64,000 nt of DNA from contig JBHEMX010000068.1 in NCBI GenBank assembly GCA_046262355.1, positions 10,060 to 74,059 on the forward strand. Direction: 5' to 3'. Both the position numbers and the translations under genes were made by a program. The notes below the pieces were generated by a model, which made no database searches, was not told where the DNA came from, and saw only the letters and a list, made by a program, of their open reading frames with translations. Of this stretch, positions 35,106-43,122 are shown in pieces. This DNA comes from DATADD01 sp046262355 (lineage in GTDB: Bacteria > Actinomycetota > CADDZG01 > WHSQ01). How positions within the stretch are numbered: the stretch's first letter is position 1; each line of letters begins with the position of its first letter.

Positions 35106-35525
35106 TCAGTGGGCGGCGCCGTGCACGGAAAAGCCGGTCGCTCTCGCCGCGATCGCCAACTCAGCGTCGTGGGTCGCGAACTCGAGTCTCGTGAACTCCT
35201 CTCGTGCGAACAACGCGCTGGCCAGATGGATCGCGTCGAGTGAACCAAGCATCGTCGGAAAGGGGTCCGCCGCGCGCTCGAGCACGATGCTGTCCAGAGC
35301 GATCAGGTTGAACGCCTCTATCGCCTCCATCACGTCCTCTCGGTGCTGAGCAACAGCTCTATCGCCGATATGTAGGCGGATGCGCGCGCGGTCTATCGTG
35401 CGAAGGCATTCCAGGCGTATGAGCTCGCTCGAGATCGCATCGGTGATGTCAGACCAGAGTCGCAGTCGTCGTGATTCCCCCAGGACGACACGAAGCAGGA
35501 CAGAGGAATCGACGTAGACGTTCAC
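35106..35525 (-). CDS. vapC: PIN-domain toxin (VapC-like)
   Basis: 139 residues from GTG 35525, which overlaps the antitoxin stop as GTGA. All four acidic PIN positions are visible: Asp6 in YVDSSVLL, Glu in SELIRLECL, Asp in GSLDAIHLASAL and the last Asp in ATHDAELA. This is a likely Mg-dependent RNase toxin held in check by the protein encoded just upstream. The longer frame (to 35573) only reads through antitoxin codons. Confidence 0.86.
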   Translation of the reverse strand: MNVYVDSSVLLRVVLGESRRLRLWSDITDAISSELIRLECLRTIDRARIRLHIGDRAVAQHREDVMEAIEAFNLIALDSIVLERAADPFPTMLGSLDAIHLASALFAREEFTRLEFATHDAELAIAARATGFSVHGAAH

Positions 35526-35779
35526 CCCTCCTGGCGTTCCTCCAACAGGAGATCGGTTGAGCTGACCCGCCAACCGGCCCGCCGCCGCCGACGGTCGCGT
35601 ACCTGCTCGAAGCTCCGGTTCGGCCTAAGGACACGGAAGCGGCTTCCGCTCTGGGGGAGAGGAAGGATCCGAGCTATCGGGCGGTCACGATCCGTTACGA
35701 TGACCTCCGCACCCTTCTCCACGGCGCGTAGGTGCTCGGACAGTCTGTCCTTCAACTCGGCGATCTTCACCCTTCTCAT
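35522..35779 (-). CDS. Phd/YefM-type antitoxin of the PIN toxin
   Basis: 85 residues. The N-terminal half (KIAELKDRLSEHLRAVEKG, then VIVTDRDRPIARILPL) is a typical Phd/YefM DNA-binding fold. The C-terminal half, which should wrap the toxin, is Arg-rich (RDRRRRRAGWRV) and ends in an acidic, helical segment. The start codon overlaps an 18-bp palindrome, the expected site for autorepression. Confidence 0.84.
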   Translation of the reverse strand: MRRVKIAELKDRLSEHLRAVEKGAEVIVTDRDRPIARILPLPQSGSRFRVLRPNRSFEQVRDRRRRRAGWRVSSTDLLLEERQEG

Positions 35780-35795
35780 GGCTATATATAGCCAT
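35778..35795. promoter_or_regulatory. 18-bp perfect palindrome at the antitoxin start
   Basis: ATGGCTATATATAGCCAT reads the same on both strands and overlaps the first two bases of the antitoxin ATG (minus strand). The TATATA core is far more AT-rich than its surroundings and may double as a -10 element, implying a near-leaderless mRNA. A good candidate for the toxin-antitoxin complex operator. Confidence 0.7.
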
Positions 35796-35843
35796 ATCAG
35801 GCCAGAACAGTCAAGGGCCCCGCGTTGCTAACCTCTCTCTGGG

Positions 35844-36113
35844 CTAGCGCACCGCGCCGCGCCGCCCATAGGTCATCTTGCGGTAGATCCACAGCAGGAT
35901 CATCGCCACGACGACTCCGGCGAACAGCGCCACACCTTCGTTGTCGTTGTCGGGCAGGAGCGCATTCCACAACCACGTGCCGAGGAAGGCCCCGAGGACC
36001 CCGATGACGAGCGTGCCGATGATCCCGATCGGGTCGCGGCCGGGCATCAAGAGCCGGGCGACGGCGCCGACGATCAGCCCCACCAGTAATACCCACAGCC
36101 AGTTAACTTCCAT
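35844..36113 (-). CDS. GlsB/YeaQ/YmgE-family small membrane protein
   Basis: 89 residues, three membrane helices. The conserved transglycosylase-associated (DUF) pattern is visible: WVLLVGLIVGAVARLLMPG, GIIGTLVIGVLGAFLG, then a last helix. The family is stress-linked in many bacteria and often abundant under envelope stress; no enzyme activity is established. Stands alone, 64 bp upstream of the antitoxin start on the same strand. Confidence 0.85.
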   Translation of the reverse strand: MEVNWLWVLLVGLIVGAVARLLMPGRDPIGIIGTLVIGVLGAFLGTWLWNALLPDNDNEGVALFAGVVVAMILLWIYRKMTYGRRGAVR

Positions 36114-36179
36114 CTCTACCCCCGACTCGGACGGTCTCTATCAGGTGGGCATCTACCCTCCGAAGCGTGCTTGAAAACT

Positions 36180-37499
36180 TTATCTACGCCGCGAGAAGGC
36201 GCGCTCGTCGTCGTCGCCGAGGGAGTAGCGACGCTGGATCGCCCCGACGCCCGGGTACGCCTCGCGCAGGAGTTCTTCGTCGGATATCTGCAGGCACCTA
36301 TAGGTGTAGCCGTCGTCGACGACGTCGATCAGCGCGTACGTGAAGGGGAAGTCGCGCGGCACGCCGACCTCGTGCACTGGGACGTCTGCAAGCGGTTCCC
36401 CGCGGCTGTTGCGGTGCGTGTGGCCCGCGAAGATGCCCCACACGTTGCCGGAGTCGCAGGTCGCGTGTAGGCGACCCGAATCGACGTCTCGAAGCCCGAA
36501 GATGACCGGCGGGAAACCCGCGAACGGCTGTGGGGGGTGATGCAAGAAGACGAGGGCGGGAGGCGCTCCGGGAGCTGCCACCTCGGCGAGGATATCGTGC
36601 TGCGGCGCCGACAGGGCCCCCCGCACGATGGCCCCCCCGTCGCCCTCCGAGAAGGTCCCCGCCACGAGGTCGTAGGGCGGGTACGGCGAGATCCCGTACT
36701 CGACGGAATCGAGCACGACGATGCGCACTCCAGGATGCTCTAGCAGCGCACCGTCCGGGTCCCGTCCGAACCAGCGCGCGAAGCGTTCCCGTCCCGCGAG
36801 GCGTCCCTCGCTCATCGCGTAGGCATCGTGGTTGCCGATCATCGTGGCCCACTGCATCTCGAGCCGGGCAAGCAGGGCCGCGGCGCGCTCGAACTCGTGC
36901 TCCTCTCCGTGGTCGGTGATGTCTCCCAGCTGGACGACGACGTCGGACCCCGATCGATTGAGGTCCGCGATCGCCGCCGTTGCGGTCGCCTCGCCGAGCG
37001 GCGAGCCGATGTGCAGGTCCCCGAGAACCCCGATGCGCATGCGGGCCTCGGCGGGGACCGGGAGCGCGGGCGGCGTGAGTCGCCGGAACGGCGGAGCGGC
37101 CGGGATCTCCGAGGGCCACTGAAGGGTGCTGCGTTCCTGCTCCCCGAGCGCCTGCAGGCCGTCCGGGTCGTCTCCGAGGTAGGCGCCGGCGTGTGCGTCC
37201 ACCCATCCGCCGAGGCGCGCGAGGAAGAGATCGGCGAACGGCTCGTCCGGCCCGGGCACGCAGCGCTTCATCCAGAGCGCATGGGCGGCCGCGATCGAGG
37301 TGTCGGGCCTCGTCGCATGCGCCGCCAGGGCGCGGGCAACGATCTCGCCCCGCCGGCGCGCCAGCTCGAGCGCCGGCAAGAACCGCTCCCGTGTGGTTCC
37401 CCACTCCTCGAAGACGGCGGCGCGCGCCGCCTCGACGATCCACGCCGAGCGCAACAGGTCTCTCACGATGTCGGCGGCAAGCTCCGGGCGTTGCGTCAC
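36180..37499 (-). CDS. Calcineurin-like metallophosphoesterase with N-terminal helical region
   Basis: 439 residues from GTG 37499 (ATG 37571 would add 24). The C-terminal two thirds is a metallophosphoesterase: GDLHIGSP, GDITDHG, GNHDAYAMS, FLHHPPQ and FAGHTHRNS supply the two-metal ligands. The first 150 residues are helical and Ala/Arg-rich with no recognised domain. No signal peptide is seen, so it acts in the cytosol. Substrate may be a nucleotide, phospholipid or protein phosphate. The very long open frame upstream of the start is shadow. Confidence 0.83.
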   Translation of the reverse strand: MTQRPELAADIVRDLLRSAWIVEAARAAVFEEWGTTRERFLPALELARRRGEIVARALAAHATRPDTSIAAAHALWMKRCVPGPDEPFADLFLARLGGWVDAHAGAYLGDDPDGLQALGEQERSTLQWPSEIPAAPPFRRLTPPALPVPAEARMRIGVLGDLHIGSPLGEATATAAIADLNRSGSDVVVQLGDITDHGEEHEFERAAALLARLEMQWATMIGNHDAYAMSEGRLAGRERFARWFGRDPDGALLEHPGVRIVVLDSVEYGISPYPPYDLVAGTFSEGDGGAIVRGALSAPQHDILAEVAAPGAPPALVFLHHPPQPFAGFPPVIFGLRDVDSGRLHATCDSGNVWGIFAGHTHRNSRGEPLADVPVHEVGVPRDFPFTYALIDVVDDGYTYRCLQISDEELLREAYPGVGAIQRRYSLGDDDERAFSRRR

Positions 37500-37679
37500 G
37501 AGCGCCGAGGATAAGGCGGGAGGCGGGCCCCGCACCGCCTGGCGAGCTGCGCCGCTGGTTCCCGGAGGCATCCTGCGACCGTGTGAGGTGGCGGTGCTTG
37601 CGTCGGCGGCCCCGCGCCGGGAGAATCGGGGTCGCTTCCCCGCGACCTCTTCGATCGCGTCCTCACCAGAGGGGGAGCC

Positions 37680-38150
37680 ATGAGCCTCGCCGACCACATA
37701 GACCTGCGCCGGACCACCGACTGGGATCGCTACTTCCTCAACATCGCCACCGAGACCGCGACGCGCTCGAACTGCGTCCGGCGCCGGCATGGAGCGGTGA
37801 TCGTCCACAAGCGCCGCATCTGCTCGACCGGCTACAACGGCCCCCCGTCCGGACATGCCCACTGCGACACGGGCGCCTGCCCGCGCGCCCGCTCGGAGGC
37901 CGTGAGCGGCTGGGGGCACGACAACTGCATCGCGATCCACGCCGAGGCCAACGCGATCCTCTACTCGTCGCCGACTGAGCGCGACGGAGCCACGATCTAC
38001 ATCACGGGGGTGCCGTGCTTCGGCTGCGCCAAGCTGATCGCCAACTCCGGCATCTCGGAGGTCGTGACCGAGGGTGAGACCTACGAGGGCTGGCACAGCG
38101 TTCGAGAGTTTCTTCTCAACTGCAACGTGCGGGTCCGCCTGGTGGCGTAA
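37680..38150 (+). CDS. Deoxycytidylate (dCMP) deaminase family protein
   Basis: 156 residues with GAGGGGGAG upstream. The zinc site is intact: HAEANAIL (His and catalytic Glu) and PCFGCAKLI (two Cys). A CDTGAC segment before the active site resembles the extra zinc-binding Cys of T4-type dCMP deaminases. It would convert dCMP to dUMP for dTMP synthesis; ComEB-like proteins share the fold and cannot be excluded. Confidence 0.87.
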   Translation: MSLADHIDLRRTTDWDRYFLNIATETATRSNCVRRRHGAVIVHKRRICSTGYNGPPSGHAHCDTGACPRARSEAVSGWGHDNCIAIHAEANAILYSSPTERDGATIYITGVPCFGCAKLIANSGISEVVTEGETYEGWHSVREFLLNCNVRVRLVA

Positions 38151-38211
38151 GGGCGCCGGACCCGGCTCCGGGCCCCAAACTCGGACCCGCCTCCCAAGCC
38201 GGACTCCGGGA

Positions 38212-38357
38212 CGCCGAACCGGTTGTATCCACGCACGCCAGGCGTGTCCCCCTGCAAGGAGAACGGCCACACCGGCCCGAGCGCCTCTCGGCCTCCTCCG
38301 GGGCGCCGAACCGGTTGCATCCACGCAGCCAGGCGTGTGCCCCTGCAAGGAGAACGG
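38212..38357. repeat. Two 54-55 bp imperfect direct repeats in an intergenic gap
   Basis: Copies at 38212-38266 and 38304-38357 share CGCCGAACCGGTTG, ATCCACGCA, CCAGGCGTGT and CCCCTGCAAGGAGAACGG with few differences. The first copy holds a perfect hairpin CACGCC-A-GGCGTG (38234-38246). They fill most of the 241-bp space between the 3' ends of the dCMP deaminase and ligD. A shorter relative (GGTTGCATCCACG) occurs near 62779. Role unknown. Confidence 0.8.
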
Positions 38358-38391
38358 TTCCCCTCCCGTCGGCCCCCCGGGTCTCGGCAGC

Positions 38392-39891
38392 TCAGGGCAG
38401 GCGCGGCGGAGCGAGATCCGCCACGAGGCAGTCCTCAGGCTTCTTGTCGCTCCGCAAGCCCTTGAACGACGGGGCACGGAGCTTGCCGGCCGACGTGAGC
38501 TCGCGGAACTCGACCTTCGCGACCAGGGCCGGCTCCACCCAGCGAGGATCCCGGAGCGCGCTGCCGAAGCGTCCCGAGCGCAGCTCCGCGCGCTCCGCGA
38601 AGGGGCATTCGTCGCGCGCGCACTCCTGCAGCAGGGGCGGGATCTGGCGCAGCGCCTTGTCGTCGAAGCCGGTTCCGACCGCGCCGGCGAAGCGCAGGAC
38701 GCCCTCGTCGTAGGCGCCGACCAGGAGCGAGCCGAAGGCGCCGGCGCGCGACCCCTCGCCTCTGGACCAGCCGCCCACGACGACGTCGCCCTCGTGGACC
38801 ACCTTGATCTTGAGCCACTCTCGCGTCCGCTTGCCGGGACGGTACGGCGACCCGATCTTCTTCGCGACGATGCCCTCGAGGTTCGACGAGCGCGCCGCCT
38901 CGGCCAGCGCGACGCCGGCGCCCTCGACGCAAGGGGAGGAGACGCGCACGAAGTCGTTCGGGACGACGAGCTCCTCGAGGGCCCGCTTACGCTCCTCCAG
39001 CGCAACGTCGATCGTAGCGCGGCCGTCGAGGTAGAGCAGGTCGAAGGCGATGAACGTGACCGGGGTCGCCTTGGCGGCGCGCTCGATGTCGCGCTCGTTC
39101 TGCAGGTTGATGCGGCTCTGAAGTCGTTCGAACGACGGCCGCCCCGCGTCGAGTGCCACGATCTCGCCGTCCACGATCGCTCCGGTCGTCACGAGCTGCT
39201 CGTGCAGGCGCCTCAGCTCGGGATAGGCGGAGGTGATGTCCTTCTTCGTGCGAGACATCAGCACCGTCTCGTCGAGGCACACGGCGAGCGCCCGAACGCC
39301 GTCCCACTTGGGCTCGAACAGGTAGGCGTCGTCGTCGAAGGGGTCGCGCACCGCGGTCGCGAGCATCGGTGTGAGCGGCGGCGTCTCCTCGAACGGCTGC
39401 CGCTCGTCGGCCTTCAAGAACGCGAGCCATTCGTCCTTGTCTTCTGCACGTTTGGTCCGCGTGAGGTGATACACGCCCCGCAGTCGTTCGCCCCGAAGGC
39501 GGAACGTGAGCTTGCCGTCGGCCTGCTCGAGGAGCTCGAGGGTGCCCGCGTCGAAGATACGCACCTCGCCGGCGCCGTAGTTCCCGGCAGGGATCGTGCC
39601 CGAGAACGAGCCGTACTCGAACGGGTGGTCCTCGACGTGCACCGCGAGATGTGCCCGGCCGCGGCGCGTCGGCAGGTTCTTAGGGATCGCCCACGACACG
39701 AGCACCGGGGTCGGCCCGTTCATCATCTCGAGCCTCAGGTCGAAATGGAGCCGCCGGGCCTGGTGTTGATGGATGAGCCACGTTTGCCCCACCGGTGCAC
39801 GTCCGGGATCGACGTTGCCGGCCACCGGCGCGACGGGCTCTGGGGTCTTGTCGAAGGAGCGCTTGTCCGCATAGGTCTCTTTGCCGGCCAC
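38392..39891 (-). CDS. ligD: LigD-type 3'-phosphoesterase plus ATP-dependent DNA ligase
   Basis: 499 residues. Residues 30-150 are the phosphoesterase domain (IHQHQARRLHFDLRL with the His/Arg/Asp metal set, then VHVEDHP and GNYGAGEV). Residues 175-490 are an ATP-dependent ligase with adenylated Lys195 in EPKWDGVRAL, DGEIVALD, EGIVAKKIG and the OB-fold part. This is LigD of the bacterial NHEJ pathway without its polymerase, which is encoded separately at 41489-42472. No Ku gene is in the window. Confidence 0.92.
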   Translation of the reverse strand: MAGKETYADKRSFDKTPEPVAPVAGNVDPGRAPVGQTWLIHQHQARRLHFDLRLEMMNGPTPVLVSWAIPKNLPTRRGRAHLAVHVEDHPFEYGSFSGTIPAGNYGAGEVRIFDAGTLELLEQADGKLTFRLRGERLRGVYHLTRTKRAEDKDEWLAFLKADERQPFEETPPLTPMLATAVRDPFDDDAYLFEPKWDGVRALAVCLDETVLMSRTKKDITSAYPELRRLHEQLVTTGAIVDGEIVALDAGRPSFERLQSRINLQNERDIERAAKATPVTFIAFDLLYLDGRATIDVALEERKRALEELVVPNDFVRVSSPCVEGAGVALAEAARSSNLEGIVAKKIGSPYRPGKRTREWLKIKVVHEGDVVVGGWSRGEGSRAGAFGSLLVGAYDEGVLRFAGAVGTGFDDKALRQIPPLLQECARDECPFAERAELRSGRFGSALRDPRWVEPALVAKVEFRELTSAGKLRAPSFKGLRSDKKPEDCLVADLAPPRLP

Positions 39892-39998
39892 GGATCAATC
39901 ATGCCACCGGCGCTCGAAGCGACCACGTGAGGCTGCGACTCGAGCAGCGGCGCCCCGGCGCAGCACACCCCACTGCACGCGCGCCTCGTCGCCCCCGC

Positions 39999-40532
39999 CT
40001 ACTCGGCCTGGTGCGCCGGCTGATCGCGGATGTCGATGAACTCCGCCCCGCCGTCGGGCCCGATCGTGGCCGGCTGCGGCTCTCGGTCGAGCTCGTGGGG
40101 GTTGTCGGCGACCGGCGCGCCCCCCGTGTCGGAGGCGCCGCCACCATCCTCCGGAGAGGCCGGAGAGCCCATGACCGAGGCGATCCGTCGCCCGGTCTGG
40201 CGCATCTCGAAGATGACCAAGCCGATCTTGGCGCTGCGCGAGGTGACGCCCACGAGAACCGCGCTCTCGCCGGCGGCCATGATCACGACGTGGCCGTAGG
40301 GCCCCTCCACGAAGATCTGGGCGAGGCTCCCCTTTCCGAGCTCGCTCGCGCTGCGCTCGCCGAGTATCAGCAGGGCCGCGCTCATGGCGGCGAGCCGGTC
40401 CTCCTCCACGTGTGCCGGCAGCGCCGACGCCATGGGGAATCCATCCGGGCTGACGATCGCCGCTCCCTCCACGTCGGGGGAGACCGCAAGGAAATCGTCC
40501 AGCGCACCGGCGAGTCGATCGGCCCTCGTCAT
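39999..40532 (-). CDS. Roadblock/LC7-domain protein
   Basis: 177 residues from ATG 40532, fixed by GAGGAGG eight bases upstream. Residues 1-115 carry the roadblock/LC7 fold (VEGAAIVSPDGFPMASALP, then GHVVIMAAGESAVLVGVTS), which in Actinomycetota pairs with small Ras-like GTPases and multi-component regulators. The last 60 residues are acidic and Pro/Gly-rich, probably disordered. The usual partner GTPase and kinase genes are absent here. Confidence 0.82.
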   Translation of the reverse strand: MTRADRLAGALDDFLAVSPDVEGAAIVSPDGFPMASALPAHVEEDRLAAMSAALLILGERSASELGKGSLAQIFVEGPYGHVVIMAAGESAVLVGVTSRSAKIGLVIFEMRQTGRRIASVMGSPASPEDGGGASDTGGAPVADNPHELDREPQPATIGPDGGAEFIDIRDQPAHQAE

Positions 40533-40742
40533 ACGTGCATCCTCCTCGAACATGTCCGCGTCGTCTTTCTACGACAAAGCCCGCCCGAGGCACAAGGCGG
40601 GAGGGGCGCCGCGAACGCGCTCACCCGCGCGGGTGAGGGACCTCACCGGGATGGGGGATGGTCCCAGAACTGGAAATGCCTAGCCTGTGCAGGGACGCGG
40701 GGCCGAGGCCGCTCCCCGCAGGGGCACCATCCCTGCATCCGC

Positions 40743-41492
40743 CTAGCGGTCGAGGCGCCCGCGTCCCGCCCGCACGCGTGTGCCGGCGAGCCAGCGTGCC
40801 AGGCCGACGCCTCCGAAGGGATCTGCGGCCGGGATGCTCTTGTGCTTGGCGAAAGCGAACACGTGGCGCTCCTCTGCCGCGCGCGCGAGCAGCGCGCGCC
40901 ACTCCTCTCGCTCCACGGGTGTGTAGCGGTCGCGCCGGAGCCGGACGTATGCGAGGGGACCGGGCGGCAGCGCCTCGGGGATGGGTCCGCCGGCATCCGA
41001 GAGACAGACGGTCCCTCCGGCGCCGGCCACCTCTCGCCGGACGCCGGGGTCGTCCCAGGAGGCGTGGGTGAACTCGATCGCGAAGCGGGTGCCGGGTGCA
41101 ACTAGTGCGAGGATGCGCTCGAGCGTCGCCGCAGCGCGCGACTGGTGCGCGGGGCACTGAAGAAGAACCGCGCCGAGCCGCCGGCCGAGGGGGCTCAACG
41201 ACGACATGAAGGCGTTCATGAAGTCGCGTCGCTCGTCCCAGCTCGCCATCTTCGTTGCATGCGTGATTAGACGGTGAACCTTCGCCGTGAAGCGGAAGGA
41301 CGTCGGCGTTGAGCTCTTCCAGCGCTTCACGGCCGCCTCGGACTGCCGCCGGTAGAACGTCGAGTTGATCTCACACGCGCCGAGGCTTGTTGCGTAGTGC
41401 TCGAGGAAGCGCGCGTAAGGCAGTCCCGGCGGATAGAAATCGGGTCGCCACTCGTCGTACGCCCATCCCGACGTCCCCACGTAGAGTGTCAC
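40743..41492 (-). CDS. DUF72 (YecE-family) protein
   Basis: 249 residues from GTG 41492, GTGA-coupled to the LigD polymerase. The TIM-barrel DUF72 signature is clear: YVGTSGWAYDEWRPDFYPPG, INSTFYRRQ, FRFTAKVHRLITH, and a late FAFAKHK. The family is widespread and its biochemical role is unknown. Translational coupling to a repair polymerase is suggestive but not proof of a DNA-repair role. Confidence 0.85.
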   Translation of the reverse strand: MTLYVGTSGWAYDEWRPDFYPPGLPYARFLEHYATSLGACEINSTFYRRQSEAAVKRWKSSTPTSFRFTAKVHRLITHATKMASWDERRDFMNAFMSSLSPLGRRLGAVLLQCPAHQSRAAATLERILALVAPGTRFAIEFTHASWDDPGVRREVAGAGGTVCLSDAGGPIPEALPPGPLAYVRLRRDRYTPVEREEWRALLARAAEERHVFAFAKHKSIPAADPFGGVGLARWLAGTRVRAGRGRLDR

Positions 41493-42472
41493 CGCGCTCT
41501 GCGCGGCGTCTGACCGTCGAGCTCGGTCAAGGCGGCGCGCAGCGACTGGCCGGGCCCTCTCGCAACCGGCAGGAATGGGTCCCCGCGCGTGGCGATGCGG
41601 TCGAAGATTGTGCCCATGTCGAACAGCCGGGGTTCTATGTCGTCGAGCTCGTCCCAATCGAACGGTGCCGACACCGTCGCGCCGGGCTCCGGCCGCACGG
41701 AGTAAGCGGCCGCGATGTTGGCGCCCTCTCGGTTCATGTTGACGTCGAGGAACACCCTGCCGGCGCGCCGGGACACCTCCCACTCCATCGTCGTGGTGTC
41801 CGGATCGGCCGCATGCACGAGCTCGGCCACCGATCCGATGAATCTCCTGACGTCGTCGTAGTCGTGCGTGCCGTCGAGGGGAACCATGATCTGCATGCCG
41901 GTAGCCCCCGAGGTCTTCGGGTACGACTCGACCGCGAGACGGGTCAGCACGAGTCGGATCAGGCTTGCGACGTGCCGGACCTCGTCCCAGCCTGCGGGTT
42001 CGAAGGGGTCGAGATCGAAGAACGCATAGCTGGGATGCGTCTGCCTCGTTCCGCGCGCGTGCAAGGGATGGAATTCGATGCATCCAAGGTTGGCGATCCA
42101 TAGCATGTCTGCGGCGTCTCGAACGGAGAGGTACCGGATGAGCTTGCGTTCTTCTTCGCCTCTTACGGGGATGACCGGCATCCACTGCGGCGTGTGCGCC
42201 GGAGCGTTCTTCTCGTAGAAGTATTCGCTCGCGATCCCATTCGGCATGCGCTTCAGAGTCAGGGGACGTTGGGCGACGTGAGGCAGCATCGTCGGCGACA
42301 CGTTGAAGTAGTAGGTGAGGAGGTCTCCTTTCGTGTATCCCTCGTCGGGCCAGTAGACCTTGTCGAGATTTGACAGGCGCAGCTCGCGCTGGTCTGCGCG
42401 CGCGTACCAGTGCTCCCCCCGCTTGACGGCGGGGAGCTCAACCGGGAAGGAGATGGTTGTGATGTGCGTCAC
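41489..42472 (-). CDS. ligD: LigD-type primase-polymerase (stand-alone POL domain)
   Basis: 327 residues from GTG 42472. It matches the archaeo-eukaryotic primase fold of LigD POL: LRLSNLDKVYWPDEGYTKGD, LTLKRMPNG, the two-metal DLDP motif (Asp153, Asp155) in FFDLDPFEP, and SGATGMQIMVPLDG. It fills DNA ends in NHEJ using NTPs or dNTPs. Separate from the ligase gene by the DUF72 and roadblock genes, so this LigD is split into two proteins. Confidence 0.9.
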   Translation of the reverse strand: MTHITTISFPVELPAVKRGEHWYARADQRELRLSNLDKVYWPDEGYTKGDLLTYYFNVSPTMLPHVAQRPLTLKRMPNGIASEYFYEKNAPAHTPQWMPVIPVRGEEERKLIRYLSVRDAADMLWIANLGCIEFHPLHARGTRQTHPSYAFFDLDPFEPAGWDEVRHVASLIRLVLTRLAVESYPKTSGATGMQIMVPLDGTHDYDDVRRFIGSVAELVHAADPDTTTMEWEVSRRAGRVFLDVNMNREGANIAAAYSVRPEPGATVSAPFDWDELDDIEPRLFDMGTIFDRIATRGDPFLPVARGPGQSLRAALTELDGQTPRRAR

Positions 42473-42531
42473 AGGGTAGGTATATCTCGAACCAGGAAAG
42501 AGTTCGAGGTAGACCTTCGGAGGTGTATGGG

Positions 42532-43050
42532 ATGGCGAAAGTTGCTTTCATCATGGACGAGATGTTCGAGGACTCAGAGTTCAAGCTTCCCTACGATCGG
42601 GTTCGGGAACAGGGTCACGAGGCGGTCGTGATAGGACTCGAGAGTGGCAAGAAGCTCGAGGGCAAGCATGGAAACGAGACCATCACAACCGATGTCTCCA
42701 TCGATCAGGTATCGGCGGAGGACTTCGACGGTCTCGTCATCCCCGGCGGCTACTCGCCGGACAAGATCCGCACGAACCCCAAGATGGTCGAGTTCACCCG
42801 ATCGCTGTACGAAGAGGGCAAGCCCCTGGCGGCGATCTGTCACGCCGGTTGGATGCTTGCCGAGGCGGACATCGCGCGCGGTAAGACCGTGACGTCGTGG
42901 CCGTCCATAAAGACCGACCTCGTCAACGCCGGAGCGAACTGGGTCGATCAGGAGGTGGTCGAGGACGGCAACCTCATCACCTCGCGCAAGCCGGACGATC
43001 TCGAGGCCTTCTCGAAGACCCTGCTCGTCCAGCTCGGGCAGCGTTCGTAG
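42532..43050 (+). CDS. DJ-1/PfpI-family protein (YhbO/PH1704 type)
   Basis: 172 residues from ATG 42532 (GGAGG eight bases upstream). Flavodoxin-like fold with the nucleophile elbow AICHAGWML, where the Cys is followed by His as in PfpI proteins, and a Glu-bearing MDEMFED near the N-terminus. Family members are reported as deglycases, glyoxalases or chaperones; earlier annotations as protease are weaker. The DGLVIPGGYSPD motif supports the call. Confidence 0.88.
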   Translation: MAKVAFIMDEMFEDSEFKLPYDRVREQGHEAVVIGLESGKKLEGKHGNETITTDVSIDQVSAEDFDGLVIPGGYSPDKIRTNPKMVEFTRSLYEEGKPLAAICHAGWMLAEADIARGKTVTSWPSIKTDLVNAGANWVDQEVVEDGNLITSRKPDDLEAFSKTLLVQLGQRS

Positions 43051-43079
43051 CTTCCCGCGTTCTCTGCGCAGCACCAGGT

Positions 43080-43103
43080 GAGGCCCGGGGCAACCCGGGC
43101 CTC
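43080..43103. terminator. GCAA-loop hairpin between convergent genes
   Basis: GAGGCCCGGG-GCAA-CCCGGGCCTC is a perfect 10-bp stem with a stable GNRA loop in the 72-bp gap between the DJ-1 gene and acs, both of which end here. It could stop transcripts from both sides. The following bases are only weakly T-rich. Confidence 0.75.
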
Positions 43104-43122
43104 TGTCCTATCGAGTAGGGGC

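Noticed and set aside
38212..38357. CRISPR array
   Set aside because: Only two imperfect copies of about 55 bp, no regular spacers, no cas genes.
37500..39005. Minus-strand frame open for 941 codons upstream of and through the metallophosphoesterase
   Set aside because: Only the last 440 codons have domain content; the rest is antisense to the dCMP deaminase or out of frame with ligD, as expected in GC-rich DNA.
38392..42472. Ku gene for NHEJ
   Set aside because: No Ku-like protein found anywhere in the window.
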